NCBI GenBank assembly: GCA_944391415.1
Contig: CALXTM010000007.1
Coordinates: 1 to 64,000, forward strand
From: an uncultured Alphaproteobacteria bacterium
Lineage (GTDB): Bacteria; Pseudomonadota; Alphaproteobacteria; RF32; CAG-239
Length of the DNA stretch: 64,000 nt
Direction of reading: 5' to 3'
In this document: one piece after another, positions 45,651 to 53,344 of the stretch
Layout: the number at the start of each line of letters is the position of its first letter
How positions within the stretch are numbered: position 1 is the stretch's first letter
The notes under the pieces: model-generated
What the model was told of the DNA's origin: nothing
The model's database searches: none
Seen by the model: the letters and a program-made list of their open reading frames with translations, nothing else
Made by a program: the position numbers and the translations under genes

Positions 45651-46373
45651 ATGGATAGAAAACAATTGATTGCTTGGGTGATTTTGGCTGTGGGTATTGC
45701 CTTGGGCGGTTTTTTCCCAGGTTATTATTACTATATAACCAACCACAATAACAACACTGTTACGGTTAAAGGATTAGCCGAAATGGATGTTAGTGCCGAT
45801 TTGGCCTTTTGGAAGATAAAATTTAAGACAACCGGCGATGATTTGGCCGCTTTGCAACAAAAAATGACCAACGACTTAAACACTATTGAGGCGTTTTTGC
45901 AAAAGAACGGCTTTAACAAAGACGAAATTATGGTTGAGCGCATTAATACCAATGACCTAAAAGCGAATCCTTATCGTAGCGGTGAAATTATAGATTCAAG
46001 ATATATATTGGACCAGGCAATAACAGTTAGAACGACTAACGTCAGATTGGTTGAAAATGCCGTGAGCAAAATCGGCAATTTGGTCGCTCAAGGCATAATA
46101 TTTGATAATCAAGACTACTCGTCTCCGGTATCATATTTATTTACCGGGCTTAATAACATTAAGCCGCAAATGCTTGAAATGGCAACAAAAAATGCCAAAC
46201 AGGCCGCCGAGCAATTTGCCAAAAGCTCACAAAGCAAAGTAGGAAAAATTAAAACAGCTAATCAAGGTGTGTTCTCTATCCTGCCACGCGAGCAAATACC
46301 CGGGGTTAGTGAAAGCGAGCAAATAAACAAAACCGTAAGAGTGGTATCTACCGTGGTTTATTATCTGGAATAG
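45651..46373 (+). CDS. SIMPL-domain (DUF541) protein
   Basis: This 240-aa protein has an N-terminal membrane anchor (LIAWVILAVGIALGGFFPGY). The periplasmic SIMPL/DUF541 domain includes TVTVKGLAEMDVSADLAFWK, GFNKDEIMVERINTND, a YILDQAITVRTTNV strand and the C-terminal KTVRVVSTVVYYLE. The function of the family is poorly known (OMP26/BP26 of Brucella belongs to it). AAAGGAG lies 8 bp before the ATG; the much longer upstream frame to 45384 has no family match. Confidence 0.88.
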   Translation: MDRKQLIAWVILAVGIALGGFFPGYYYYITNHNNNTVTVKGLAEMDVSADLAFWKIKFKTTGDDLAALQQKMTNDLNTIEAFLQKNGFNKDEIMVERINTNDLKANPYRSGEIIDSRYILDQAITVRTTNVRLVENAVSKIGNLVAQGIIFDNQDYSSPVSYLFTGLNNIKPQMLEMATKNAKQAAEQFAKSSQSKVGKIKTANQGVFSILPREQIPGVSESEQINKTVRVVSTVVYYLE

Positions 46374-46423
46374 GCAACAGCGACCTTTCTCGCAGGTTCG
46401 AGTTATTACGACTTCAACAATTA

Positions 46424-46457
46424 AAAAAATCTCCCTCAAAAATGAGGGAGATTTTTT
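46424..46457. terminator. Bidirectional terminator left of the integrated element
   Basis: A 14-bp perfect stem (46424-46437 with 46444-46457) with a 6-nt loop and T-runs in both directions. It ends the SIMPL gene on the plus strand, and before integration it would have ended the tRNA-Val transcript on the minus strand. Confidence 0.85.
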
Positions 46458-46510
46458 AATTGGTGGGAGTGGCAAGACTCGAACCTGCGACCTCTACGAT
46501 GTCAACGTAA
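46455..46510. repeat. Left attachment repeat (displaced tRNA-Val 3' end)
   Basis: These 56 bp match 52881-52936 except one base (A here, G at the right). They hold the tRNA-Val anticodon loop through CCA, on the minus strand, without the 5' half. This is the original 3' end displaced by integration. Confidence 0.9.
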
Positions 46511-46636
46511 ATTCTATTTGTTTTATATTATTTTCTCATTTACTCTTATATATGATAATTACTTATTTTTCAATGGTTTTATGTTGACTTATGTTTTCTC
46601 AGCGATTATGTTAAATGAATAAATTTACTAAAATTA

Positions 46637-46654
46637 GTTACCTATCTGTTACCT
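46637..46654. repeat. Left arm-type integrase site pair
   Basis: Two GTTACCT copies separated by 4 bp, in the same orientation and with one mismatch relative to 52821-52838. They lie 12 bp before the integrase ATG. Paired short direct repeats just inside both ends are the typical layout of integrase arm-binding sites. Confidence 0.65.
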
Positions 46655-46665
46655 GAGAGGGAGAC

Positions 46666-47928
46666 ATGCCAAAATTATCTAAAAGCTTTGTAAATCAAAT
46701 TAAGGACCTTACTTATAAAGACAAAACCTTTACTGATGATGAAATCAAAAAATTAGCTATTCGCATACAAGGAAAGAAAAAATCCTGGATATTAACCTAT
46801 AGGATGAACGGCAAACAAGAAAAAATGACTTTAGGTTCAATATTTGAACGGACACCTGATGATGTAAGGGCTGAAGCCATTGAATTAATTGATATGATTA
46901 ACAAAGGAATCAATCCCAAAAACCACCGCAATAAAAGCAATAATATTTTGAACGTGTCCGAGCTATGTGATTTATATATGGCAGAAGGTGTAGCTCATAA
47001 AAAAGAATCCACTCTAAAAATTGATCAAGGCAGAATAACACATCATATAAAACCCATTATAGGAAACATTCGCCTTTCTGAGCTTAATACCGGGGATATA
47101 GAAAGAATGATGATAAAAATCATGAACGGGAATGTTAAATCGGCACAGGAGCAATGCAAAATACGAGGAAGAAGTCGGGTTACCGGAGGACATGAAGCTG
47201 CTAATAGAACAGTTCAGTTGCTTAGTGCTATTTTTAATTTTGCAATAAACAGAGAGCTTTTAGATAAGAATCCGGCTAAATTTGTAAAAAGACCTAAAAC
47301 GCAAGCAAAAGAAACTTTCCTAACTCCTCAAGATATAAAGCTATTGGGAGTAACTCTTAAACGCCCCTCTTATTGCGACAAGAAAGAGGCTATTAATGCC
47401 ATTAAGCTTTTACTGTTAACAGGGTGCAGAAAAGATGAAATTTTATCTTTGCGCTGGGATTTTATCGATTTTGACAATCAATGTTTTCGTTTTCCAGACA
47501 CCAAAACCGGAAAACAAAATAGAGTCTTTGGAATTGCAGCCCTAAGCCTCTTAAAAGAGATTAAATCAAAAAATAGTTCTCCTTGGGTATTCCCGGCAAC
47601 AAAAGGAAATGGACATTACGTTGGTCTTCCCAAAATCTTTAATAGAATCTGCTCTTCCAAGCTGGAAGATAGCCCTGCAGATAGTGGAACTGTTTTTTAT
47701 AGACCAGATATAACTCTTCATTCATTGAGACATACATTTGCCAGCATTGCAAATTTACTTGGATACAACGACTTTACAATAGCAGGAATGCTTGGACATC
47801 GCATCCGAAGCACAACTGCTCGTTACAGTCACAATGTTGACAGTGCTCTTATATTAGCCGCAAATCAAGTATCTGAATTTATTAATAACCTTTTAGAAGG
47901 GGGCAACAATGAGCTCTTCTCAAAATAA
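46666..47928 (+). CDS. int: Tyrosine recombinase/integrase of the element
   Basis: This 420-aa protein has an N-terminal arm-binding domain (about 1-90, with WILTYRMNGKQEKMTLGSI, DUF4102-like), a SAM-like core-binding domain (about 105-215) and a catalytic domain. The first Arg is in LTGCRKDEILSLRW, then HSLRHTFASIANLLG (HxxR), and LGHRIRSTTARYSH with the nucleophilic tyrosine. This is the family that integrates genomic islands into tRNA 3' ends. It lies next to the left att repeat and overlaps the next gene by 20 bp. Confidence 0.92.
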   Translation: MPKLSKSFVNQIKDLTYKDKTFTDDEIKKLAIRIQGKKKSWILTYRMNGKQEKMTLGSIFERTPDDVRAEAIELIDMINKGINPKNHRNKSNNILNVSELCDLYMAEGVAHKKESTLKIDQGRITHHIKPIIGNIRLSELNTGDIERMMIKIMNGNVKSAQEQCKIRGRSRVTGGHEAANRTVQLLSAIFNFAINRELLDKNPAKFVKRPKTQAKETFLTPQDIKLLGVTLKRPSYCDKKEAINAIKLLLLTGCRKDEILSLRWDFIDFDNQCFRFPDTKTGKQNRVFGIAALSLLKEIKSKNSSPWVFPATKGNGHYVGLPKIFNRICSSKLEDSPADSGTVFYRPDITLHSLRHTFASIANLLGYNDFTIAGMLGHRIRSTTARYSHNVDSALILAANQVSEFINNLLEGGNNELFSK

Positions 47929-48445
47929 AAATAACTATGTTAGAAAACGAGAAAACAGATTTGAAGATGTAACACGCCATAAAATTTCAAGACCAGGTTT
48001 TATAAAAACGCCAGAAGAAAATATGCAAAAATATCTTTCAGAAGTAGCTGCAGCTGAAAAAGCTCTATATAACCACTACAATCTTGAATATAATAAATTG
48101 CTTAATGGCCACAAATTAGCCATATGCTTAGCAAAAGAATTTATTCCCGGTTTTTTAGCAGAAGACTACGCTCTTGGAAGGCCTCAGGAAATAGATGAGT
48201 TCGACCAATTAGCATTGTGTATGTGTGTTCGTATTATTCAACTGGAGCACGATGGAGAAAAAATATCTATTGAAAACGCCTTAACAGAAGTAAAAAAACG
48301 TTGGAAATACTCATCTTCAGTAGCATCTCTTCGTGCCCGTTATTATGAGTATCTGAAAAGCAAAATTTGTACTATACTGCTTGACAGAATCAAGGATCAT
48401 AAGCAAGTTATGCTTGAGATATTAGAAGATATTTTTAATAGATAA
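47909..48445 (+). CDS. Hypothetical helical protein of the element
   Basis: This 178-aa protein has a charged, Asn/Lys-rich N-terminus and then mostly helices (ENMQKYLSEVAAAEKALYNH, DEFDQLALCMCVRIIQLEHD). No signal peptide, membrane segment or known motif was found. Its start lies within the end of the integrase gene, so the two are translationally coupled. That suggests a role in recombination, copy control or regulation, but nothing in the sequence decides it. Confidence 0.65.
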   Translation: MSSSQNKNNYVRKRENRFEDVTRHKISRPGFIKTPEENMQKYLSEVAAAEKALYNHYNLEYNKLLNGHKLAICLAKEFIPGFLAEDYALGRPQEIDEFDQLALCMCVRIIQLEHDGEKISIENALTEVKKRWKYSSSVASLRARYYEYLKSKICTILLDRIKDHKQVMLEILEDIFNR

Positions 48446-48537
48446 TTTTGTACAAAAAAGATAATTCTTTTAATGTGCAAAATTGGGACATCTAATCTCC
48501 TTAAAACAAATTAACGTAAAAAATTAAGGAGAAAATT

Positions 48538-48762
48538 ATGGATACAAAATATTTTACACGTAAAGAAACCGCAGAATATCTCTCAAAAACTCTAGGCTTA
48601 CCTACCAGCCCTAAAACTTTGGCAAAATTAGCAACTATTGGCGGTGGCCCCGAATACCAACGCTTTGGAAATAGACGCGTCGTTTATACGCTAACATCTA
48701 TCACGAAGTGGGCTCAAGCAAAACTATCCAAGCCTATTTTTAACACCTCTCAAGAACTTTAA
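48538..48762 (+). CDS. Small HTH DNA-binding protein (AlpA/excisionase-like)
   Basis: This 74-aa protein has a winged-helix MerR/AlpA-type start: FTRKETAEYLSKTLGLPTSP, a second helix TLAKLATIGGGPEYQRF, then RRVVYTLTSITKWAQAKL. Such proteins act as excisionases or as activators of excision in integrative elements and P4-like satellites. A good AAGGAG leader precedes the ATG. Confidence 0.75.
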   Translation: MDTKYFTRKETAEYLSKTLGLPTSPKTLAKLATIGGGPEYQRFGNRRVVYTLTSITKWAQAKLSKPIFNTSQEL

Positions 48763-48842
48763 TCCGGTCAACAACAAAATTGTTTTCTCGTTCTTCTATC
48801 TTTTGATTGAGGATTTGTTTGGCATACTTTTTAGGTGACAAT

Positions 48843-49481
48843 ATGGTAAAAAAGAAAAAAAATTGTGCTGATTGGAGAGAGCTTGAAAACCAAGCAAGCG
48901 ACCTAATTCTGAGTATTTTCAGCCGAGTAAAAGCACCATTTTCTTCAGTTGAGTTAAAAAAATATATTTATTATAAATTACCTCGTTGGCGAGACTTACT
49001 TCAATGGCTAAAGCTCTCCGTACTGTTTCGTTGTGTTTTAAATACCAATGAGTACTCGGCATTCACTTTGAGGTTTTCAAAAGACAAAATTGAAAAAGCC
49101 TTAAAATCTGCTAAAAACACTCTCCCAGACTATCTGAGAAGAAGAATATCTCAGTCTCTGAAAAACAAGCTGGGATTTGTTCCTGAGTATTTATTCGGAA
49201 TACATATTGATGGTGATGCAAGCTTTCATATTCATGGCATTATCAAGCTTGGGAGCAATGAAAAAAGCATTAGAGAAGCTCTGAAATTAGCCGCTTTCGG
49301 AGTTAATTATAAAAAACATAAGATACACCGCAATATTTTATGTTTTAGAGAGTTATTTTCATCAGAAGGATGGCTTCGGTATATATTTAAGTACAAAAAC
49401 TATGATGAAGCCATCTATCAAAGCAGAACACTTTCTCAACGAACTCAACGATTTTACGAATCCATTCGTAATAAATTATAA
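48843..49481 (+). CDS. Possible HUH-type replication initiator-like protein
   Basis: This 212-aa protein has EYLFGIHIDGDASFHIHGII, containing a His-hydrophobic-His (HUH) motif after a beta-strand, and later GWLRYIFKYKNYDEA, placed where HUH Rep proteins carry their catalytic Tyr/Lys helix. The N-terminal 90 residues resemble a small winged-helix fold. HUH proteins nick single-stranded DNA to start rolling-circle replication. Only these motifs support the call; an RNA- or DNA-binding protein of another kind is possible. The ATG at 48843 follows AGGTGA; an upstream ATG at 48807 is in frame. Confidence 0.45.
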   Translation: MVKKKKNCADWRELENQASDLILSIFSRVKAPFSSVELKKYIYYKLPRWRDLLQWLKLSVLFRCVLNTNEYSAFTLRFSKDKIEKALKSAKNTLPDYLRRRISQSLKNKLGFVPEYLFGIHIDGDASFHIHGIIKLGSNEKSIREALKLAAFGVNYKKHKIHRNILCFRELFSSEGWLRYIFKYKNYDEAIYQSRTLSQRTQRFYESIRNKL

Positions 49482-49483
49482 AA

Positions 49484-49524
49484 ACAAAAGAGCTTGGACC
49501 GCCAAGAGTCAAAAGCTCTTTTGT
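49484..49524. terminator. Bidirectional terminator inside the element
   Basis: A 12-bp stem (ACAAAAGAGCTT with AAGCTCTTTTGT, 49484-49495 with 49513-49524) with a 17-nt loop sits between the convergent Rep-like gene and the minus-strand membrane gene, with T-rich tails on both strands. Confidence 0.75.
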
Positions 49525-49530
49525 TAAATA

Positions 49531-49980
49531 TTATTTGTCCTTATTATTTGTACACATTTTAGCTGCTTCAGCCACAATATCCGTTAGTTTACTTCCATCA
49601 TTTTTTCCCAAAGCCACATTACGCAATATTTGAGAACGCTCTGCCCTTGATATTTTTTGATTAACATAATAATCAATACATTGACAAACTGCAGGATTAT
49701 TGAATTTCAACTTCTTACAAAATTCTGATCCGATTTTATCCTCAACATCTTTATTCATATTTCCTAACACTAAAACAAGTATTATCAAAATAAGGGTACA
49801 AACTTTAAGTACAAGCCATTTGTTTAATTCCGGCTTACTCCAAATGCTGATAAGAAGTGCCAATATAGCAATGTATGACACGAATCCTAAATAAATGCCT
49901 CTATCCTTCAAATAACCAACTGTATAAAAAAATATCAATAGAGCAAGCACTGCTATGGTCTGGATAATTTTTTTACTCAC
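49531..49980 (-). CDS. Three-helix small membrane protein of the element
   Basis: This 149-aa protein has three transmembrane helices (about 5-22, 29-48, 55-75: TIAVLALLIFFYTVGYL, YLGFVSYIAILALLISIW, LVLKVCTLILIILVLVLG). The soluble C-terminal part has three cysteines close together (CKKLKFNNPAVCQC) and one at the end (MCTNN). No family was recognised. It lies 12 bp downstream of another small membrane gene and may be co-expressed with it. Immunity or exclusion functions are common for such genes in islands, but nothing here shows that. Confidence 0.65.
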   Translation of the reverse strand: MSKKIIQTIAVLALLIFFYTVGYLKDRGIYLGFVSYIAILALLISIWSKPELNKWLVLKVCTLILIILVLVLGNMNKDVEDKIGSEFCKKLKFNNPAVCQCIDYYVNQKISRAERSQILRNVALGKNDGSKLTDIVAEAAKMCTNNKDK

Positions 49981-49992
49981 AACCTTTTCCTT

Positions 49993-50349
49993 TCATCTTA
50001 TACAGCTAATGTCTTCAATATATGCCCAGCGGCTAACTTTTTCACTATTGACCTGAGAAAATTTTGATAGGAGCATATCTCCATTTTCCATGCAAAATAA
50101 GGCCATCCTTTGTTCATCAGAAGACCAGCATTTATTATCATTCCAAATAGAACGCCCATACTGGAATTTGCATGACGCTTTTCTATAATTTTTTACCATA
50201 TCTGCCATTTTATCTATTCGTAATTGGTTATAAGATCCCCAAACAAGAGTAATAATAAATAATGCCTGATATGGTGAGAACCATCTTAAATGAACAAAAA
50301 ACCCTGAAATCACTATGATGGCAAGAAAACAATAACCCTTTGCAGACAT
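49993..50349 (-). CDS. Two-helix small membrane protein of the element
   Basis: This 118-aa protein has two hydrophobic helices (FLAIIVISGFFVHLRWF, ALFIITLVWGSY) followed by a soluble domain with cysteines (ASCKFQYG, NKCWSSDE, LFCMENGD, ISCIR). The ATG at 50349 follows GAGG by 5 bp and is preferred to the ATG at 50373. Function unknown. Confidence 0.6.
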   Translation of the reverse strand: MSAKGYCFLAIIVISGFFVHLRWFSPYQALFIITLVWGSYNQLRIDKMADMVKNYRKASCKFQYGRSIWNDNKCWSSDEQRMALFCMENGDMLLSKFSQVNSEKVSRWAYIEDISCIR

Positions 50350-50365
50350 ACCCACCTCGCTTTTA

Positions 50366-50869
50366 TTATGCAAAAAAGCCGCCCGGATGAAGTGGCGACT
50401 GGAAGTTGGTAACTACAATAAGATAGTGCGACATATTGACTGAATACAGCTTATTTTGCCGCCTTCCAGTCATGAGACTTTCAGGCATGCAAAATTTCGT
50501 CTTTAAACAGACGCTTATTGAGAGGTTACCACACCCCAAAACAATCATCACTTGTTTCGCTATAAGAGTATCCATAACTATACAACAATGCAAGCTATTT
50601 TTAGATAAAAAAGAAAAGATAAGTCGATCTATAAAAAAAGATATTTAAAGCGATAAAAAAAGATATTTCGAGCGGTAAAAAGATGGGGTACTTAGTTTGC
50701 ATTTCCTCAACATTTAAAGCTATAACTCTTAAATATAAAATTTGTCATGCAGATTTTACTTTGAGAACTATAAATATGATTTATTTTATTGGGAATTAAA
50801 AAGTGAATAAAGCAAAAATTCTTTCTATATAGTTAATCTCTTAAAATTTTATATATTTATAGTTCGTAG
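50366..50869. other. Non-coding or weakly coding stretch between membrane and nuclease genes
   Basis: A 75-codon minus-strand frame (50366-50593, ending SPLHPGGFFA) is the only candidate gene. It has no clear ribosome binding site and I do not assign it. The stretch holds two pairs of complementary segments (9 bp: 50397-50405 with 50463-50471; 7 bp: 50407-50413 with 50525-50531) that could fold into a structured RNA. It also contains a 22-bp tandem repeat (50631-50674) and very A/T-rich DNA to 50869. Confidence 0.45.
50631..50674. repeat. 22-bp tandem repeat, two copies
   Basis: ATAAAAAAAGATATTT followed by AAAGCG or CGAGCG; the two 22-bp copies differ at two positions, and a partial third copy follows. 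It could be iteron- or operator-like DNA of the element. Confidence 0.7.
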
Positions 50870-51394
50870 TTAAAAAAAATCAGAAAAAAATCTTGTACAT
50901 GGGGCACAATATGATACTGGGATCTTTATCCCATCTATTTCTATTTCGTTATTTTTGTATAAAGAACTAGATTTATTTGGAACAGATAATCTCGACAAAG
51001 CATCCCTAAATGGGCTGTTTACTCCAGGATTACATCTAACAAGAAATGCTTTGATAGATTTTAATTCTTCACGCCCAAAAGCGGAGTATATTTTTTTTAA
51101 AATTTTACATGTCCCTTCTATCTTTTCATTAACATCCGTTGTTGCTCCTGATGTAGATGGCTTAAGCTCCACTAAAAATATGTTTTTGCCTTTATACCCC
51201 AAAACATCACAACTTTTTATACCTCGACGGTCTACATGCGTCAATGCTTGGTCCTTAATCATATCTGGATACCAAACCTTACACAACTCCTTTGTATGAC
51301 GACAATTACTATATTTACCACATGTAGTAGTAGAACAAAAGCCTCCATAGCAAACTTCATTTTTATATTCTTCTAGACATTTTAATAAAGACAT
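50870..51394 (-). CDS. Putative PD-(D/E)xK nuclease partner of the AAA ATPase
   Basis: This 174-aa protein has a cysteine-rich start (C15, C20, C25, C31, H33, C38; CYGGFCSTTTCGKYSNC) that could bind zinc. It then has KSCDVLGYKGKNIFLVELK, an Asp63, 12 residues, Glu76-Leu-Lys78 arrangement on adjacent strands, as in the PD-(D/E)xK nuclease core. A later conserved-looking FLVRCNPG and the C-terminal SYCAPCTRFF complete it. The ATG at 51394 lies 5 bp after the ATPase stop; an earlier ATG at 51442 would overlap the ATPase. The two genes would be the sensor and effector of a defence module. The nuclease call rests on one motif. Confidence 0.55.
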   Translation of the reverse strand: MSLLKCLEEYKNEVCYGGFCSTTTCGKYSNCRHTKELCKVWYPDMIKDQALTHVDRRGIKSCDVLGYKGKNIFLVELKPSTSGATTDVNEKIEGTCKILKKIYSAFGREELKSIKAFLVRCNPGVNSPFRDALSRLSVPNKSSSLYKNNEIEIDGIKIPVSYCAPCTRFFSDFF

Positions 51395-51398
51395 TGTA

Positions 51399-52715
51399 CT
51401 AGTCCCAAACCAACTGTTCCAATGGCTTTGATAGTTTATCAAATATTATAGATAAATCTTTTGTCTCTTTTATCTCTGTATAATTTTCTTTATCCGTTTT
51501 TTCCGTATAATAAAAAGCGACTTTACTTTCATCCAACTTCTTTTTCGCGTAAAAATACAGCGCTTCAATCATGTATGGACTATGAGAAGTTATTATAACG
51601 CTTGCTCCTTCTGCAACTAAATTAACTATCAATTCTGCATACCTTAATTGCCATTCAGGATGTAAATGATTTTCTGGTTCATCAACTATCAACAATTTTG
51701 ATACCTCCCCTATATAACCACCTTGTGCTAATAGTTGGAGTATGTTAAACGACTTGACGCCTGAAGCCATAGCTGATAAAGATAATTCCATCGCTGACGG
51801 GGCAACCTTATATAAAAATTTGCCATTTTCAAAACTAATCTCTCCAGGAATTTTATCAAGAATGTATTTAATTTTTTCATTTTTCGGTAATTTAGCAGAT
51901 TTTATTTTATTAACAACATCTGCAAAGGATGATCTAGAATGAAAACTCAAATTAAATTCTTCATTAATTAATAGCGGAGTCTCTATATATGTTGCGTCAT
52001 CAAATATGTAATCAAAACTTCCTTCATCATATTTATTAACAAGTATTGTTTCTTTATTCAAAGACATTTCCAAAATTTCTTTATTTTGTAAATACAAAGA
52101 AACTTTACCTTCATCATCTGGATGCATCGAATTAATATATACACCACCAATACATTGTTTAAATTCAAAATATAAATCTGTTGATAATCTTATTCTTTCA
52201 CTCAAGTACGTTTGAATAACTTCTGCTAGGTGATCTATTTTTTCTTTAAGAACGTTGTCTTTCCAATATTGGTTATTTTTTGCATATGTATCTATTTTTT
52301 TTATCAAAACATCCAACTTTTGAAAATCCAAGGAAGTAATTATTTGTTCATACTTCTCTTTATCATCATCTTCATTATCTGTAACAAATCTAATATAATT
52401 CCCATGCAAATAAGAAACATCATGGCGAATATAATAAAAAATATCTTTTCTTATTTCCTCAAACTTTTTGGTCTTTCGTTTAATTAGTCGACCCATTAAT
52501 CTTATAAGATCCCCCATACGTCCCAATATTGCCCTCTTTATTTCATTGGCACCCGATGTTTTGTATCCGTTAAGGGATTTAATTGTTGAATATATAGCCT
52601 TTCCAACAGTACTTTTACCTGTATCATTTTCACCAGAAATTACTGTTAAGCCATTAATTTTCACATCTGCTTTTTTGATTTTTGCAAGATTAGATATAGA
52701 GATACTTATACTCAT
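51399..52715 (-). CDS. AAA15/AAA21-type ABC-like ATPase, putative defence sensor
   Basis: This 438-aa protein has N-terminal Walker A NGLTVISGENDTGKSTVGKA, an inserted helical region (about 70-290), then a signature region SAMASGVKSFNILQLLAQGG, Walker B LLIVDEPENHLHPEWQ and the switch histidine in VIITSHSPYMIEAL. This fold is shared by the ATPase subunits of Septu (PtuA), PARIS (AriA) and OLD-like systems. It is too short for a Toprim domain, so the nuclease activity would come from the adjacent gene. It is A/T-rich compared with the flanking chromosome and lies at the right end of the tRNA-Val element, a usual cargo position. Confidence 0.82.
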   Translation of the reverse strand: MSISISISNLAKIKKADVKINGLTVISGENDTGKSTVGKAIYSTIKSLNGYKTSGANEIKRAILGRMGDLIRLMGRLIKRKTKKFEEIRKDIFYYIRHDVSYLHGNYIRFVTDNEDDDKEKYEQIITSLDFQKLDVLIKKIDTYAKNNQYWKDNVLKEKIDHLAEVIQTYLSERIRLSTDLYFEFKQCIGGVYINSMHPDDEGKVSLYLQNKEILEMSLNKETILVNKYDEGSFDYIFDDATYIETPLLINEEFNLSFHSRSSFADVVNKIKSAKLPKNEKIKYILDKIPGEISFENGKFLYKVAPSAMELSLSAMASGVKSFNILQLLAQGGYIGEVSKLLIVDEPENHLHPEWQLRYAELIVNLVAEGASVIITSHSPYMIEALYFYAKKKLDESKVAFYYTEKTDKENYTEIKETKDLSIIFDKLSKPLEQLVWD

Positions 52716-52820
52716 TGTTTTTCCTGATCAAATAAACATATATTTATATATAGTTACATACAACAATAAAGTAAACAAAAATTACACTTTTATTTACTTT
52801 TAATTAACTCATAGCAACTT

Positions 52821-52838
52821 GTTACCTATGTGTTACCT
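52821..52838. repeat. Right arm-type integrase site pair
   Basis: Two GTTACCT copies separated by 4 bp, matching 46637-46654 with one mismatch, in the same orientation. It lies about 43 bp inside the right att repeat. Confidence 0.65.
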
Positions 52839-52844
52839 AAAACG

Positions 52845-52879
52845 AAAGGCTTTCGGAAGTCAATCTTCTGAAAGCCTTT
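52845..52879 (-). terminator. Element-borne terminator downstream of tRNA-Val
   Basis: A 15-bp stem with one G-T pair (52845-52859 with 52865-52879) and a 5-nt loop. On the minus strand it lies directly after the tRNA 3' end and replaces the original terminator displaced to 46424-46457. Confidence 0.75.
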
Positions 52880-52880
52880 A

Positions 52881-52936
52881 TTTAATTGGTGGGAGTGGCA
52901 GGACTCGAACCTGCGACCTCTACGATGTCAACGTAA
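52881..52936. repeat. Right attachment repeat within tRNA-Val
   Basis: These 56 bp duplicate 46455-46510. They cover the anticodon loop, T-arm, acceptor 3' strand and CCA of the intact tRNA. The single difference (G here) changes a G-T pair of the T-stem to G-C. Confidence 0.9.
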
Positions 52937-52963
52937 CGCTCTAACCACCTGAGCTACACACCC
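52887..52963 (-). tRNA. tRNA-Val(GAC)
   Basis: The 77-nt minus-strand sequence folds as a tRNA with encoded CCA. The acceptor is GGGTGTG with CACTCCC, the D-arm starts GCTCAGG, the anticodon stem is TTACG/CGTAG around the loop TTGACAT (anticodon GAC) and the T-arm is GCAGG-TTCGAGT-CCTGC. The acceptor stem has a U-U mismatch at 4-69. The gene is the integration site of the element to its left. Confidence 0.92.
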
Positions 52964-53344
52964 ATGTAAACGAAAAATCTTAATAATTCGGTCGCAGGTA
53001 AACCTGCTCTTGCTCCTAAGCTCTGACGCTGCCGCGCCTTCGCTAACTCGCTTCGGTCACTCGGTTTGTAACGTTTATTTCACTGCGCCAATGGCTTGTT
53101 CATAAACTAACAAACTCTCGCCTCTCGTTGAAAACCGCTCCACCGGAGCTGTTTTCTGCCTCAAGCCTCTCAGATGTCAACGTAACGCGGCTGACCACCT
53201 GAGCTACACACCCATGTATAGGCATACTAGATAATATATTTGTATTTTAATTGCAAGTGTTTTTTCTTTCCTCTTAGCAATTAGTTAAGCTTTGCTGTGA
53301 TATATTAAAAAATGACCTGGTTTTTATATGGGAGCTTGCTTTTT
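52964..53344. other. Gene-free stretch with a broken tRNA-Val copy
   Basis: Positions 53171-53213 (minus strand) repeat the 5' part of tRNA-Val (GGGTGTGTAGCTCAGGTGG, then GTTACGTTGACAT), but the D-stem is damaged and no matching 3' half follows. The 200 bp between the two tRNAs are G/C-richer and low in coding signal, with small inverted repeats such as AGCTCC/GGTGGAGC. No protein gene is supported here. Confidence 0.65.
53171..53213 (-). pseudogene. Truncated tRNA-Val copy
   Basis: The first 13-15 bases and the anticodon loop match the intact tRNA-Val at 52887-52963, while the D-stem cannot pair and the sequence after the anticodon loop is unrelated to a tRNA. It is a relic of a tandem tRNA or of an earlier integration. 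Confidence 0.65.

Larger units (their letters stand above)
46455..52936. mobile_element. Integrative element in tRNA-Val, about 6.5 kb
   Basis: The element is bounded by a 56-bp direct repeat (one mismatch) that corresponds to the 3' part of tRNA-Val, with the complete tRNA kept at the right end. Inside are a tyrosine recombinase next to the left end, an HTH protein, a possible HUH replication protein, small membrane proteins, and a two-gene ATPase/nuclease cassette at the right end. A second repeat, two GTTACCT sites spaced by 4 bp, lies just inside each end. No conjugation or phage structural genes are present. Confidence 0.88.

Noticed and set aside
50366..50593. 75-aa minus-strand gene
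   Set aside because: No convincing ribosome binding site or family; it overlaps the possible RNA structure, so it is described only as part of the gap.
52964..53213. Group I intron splitting a second tRNA-Val after the anticodon loop
   Set aside because: No 3' exon matching the tRNA follows, the D-stem is broken, and I cannot see P3/P7 intron core pairings.
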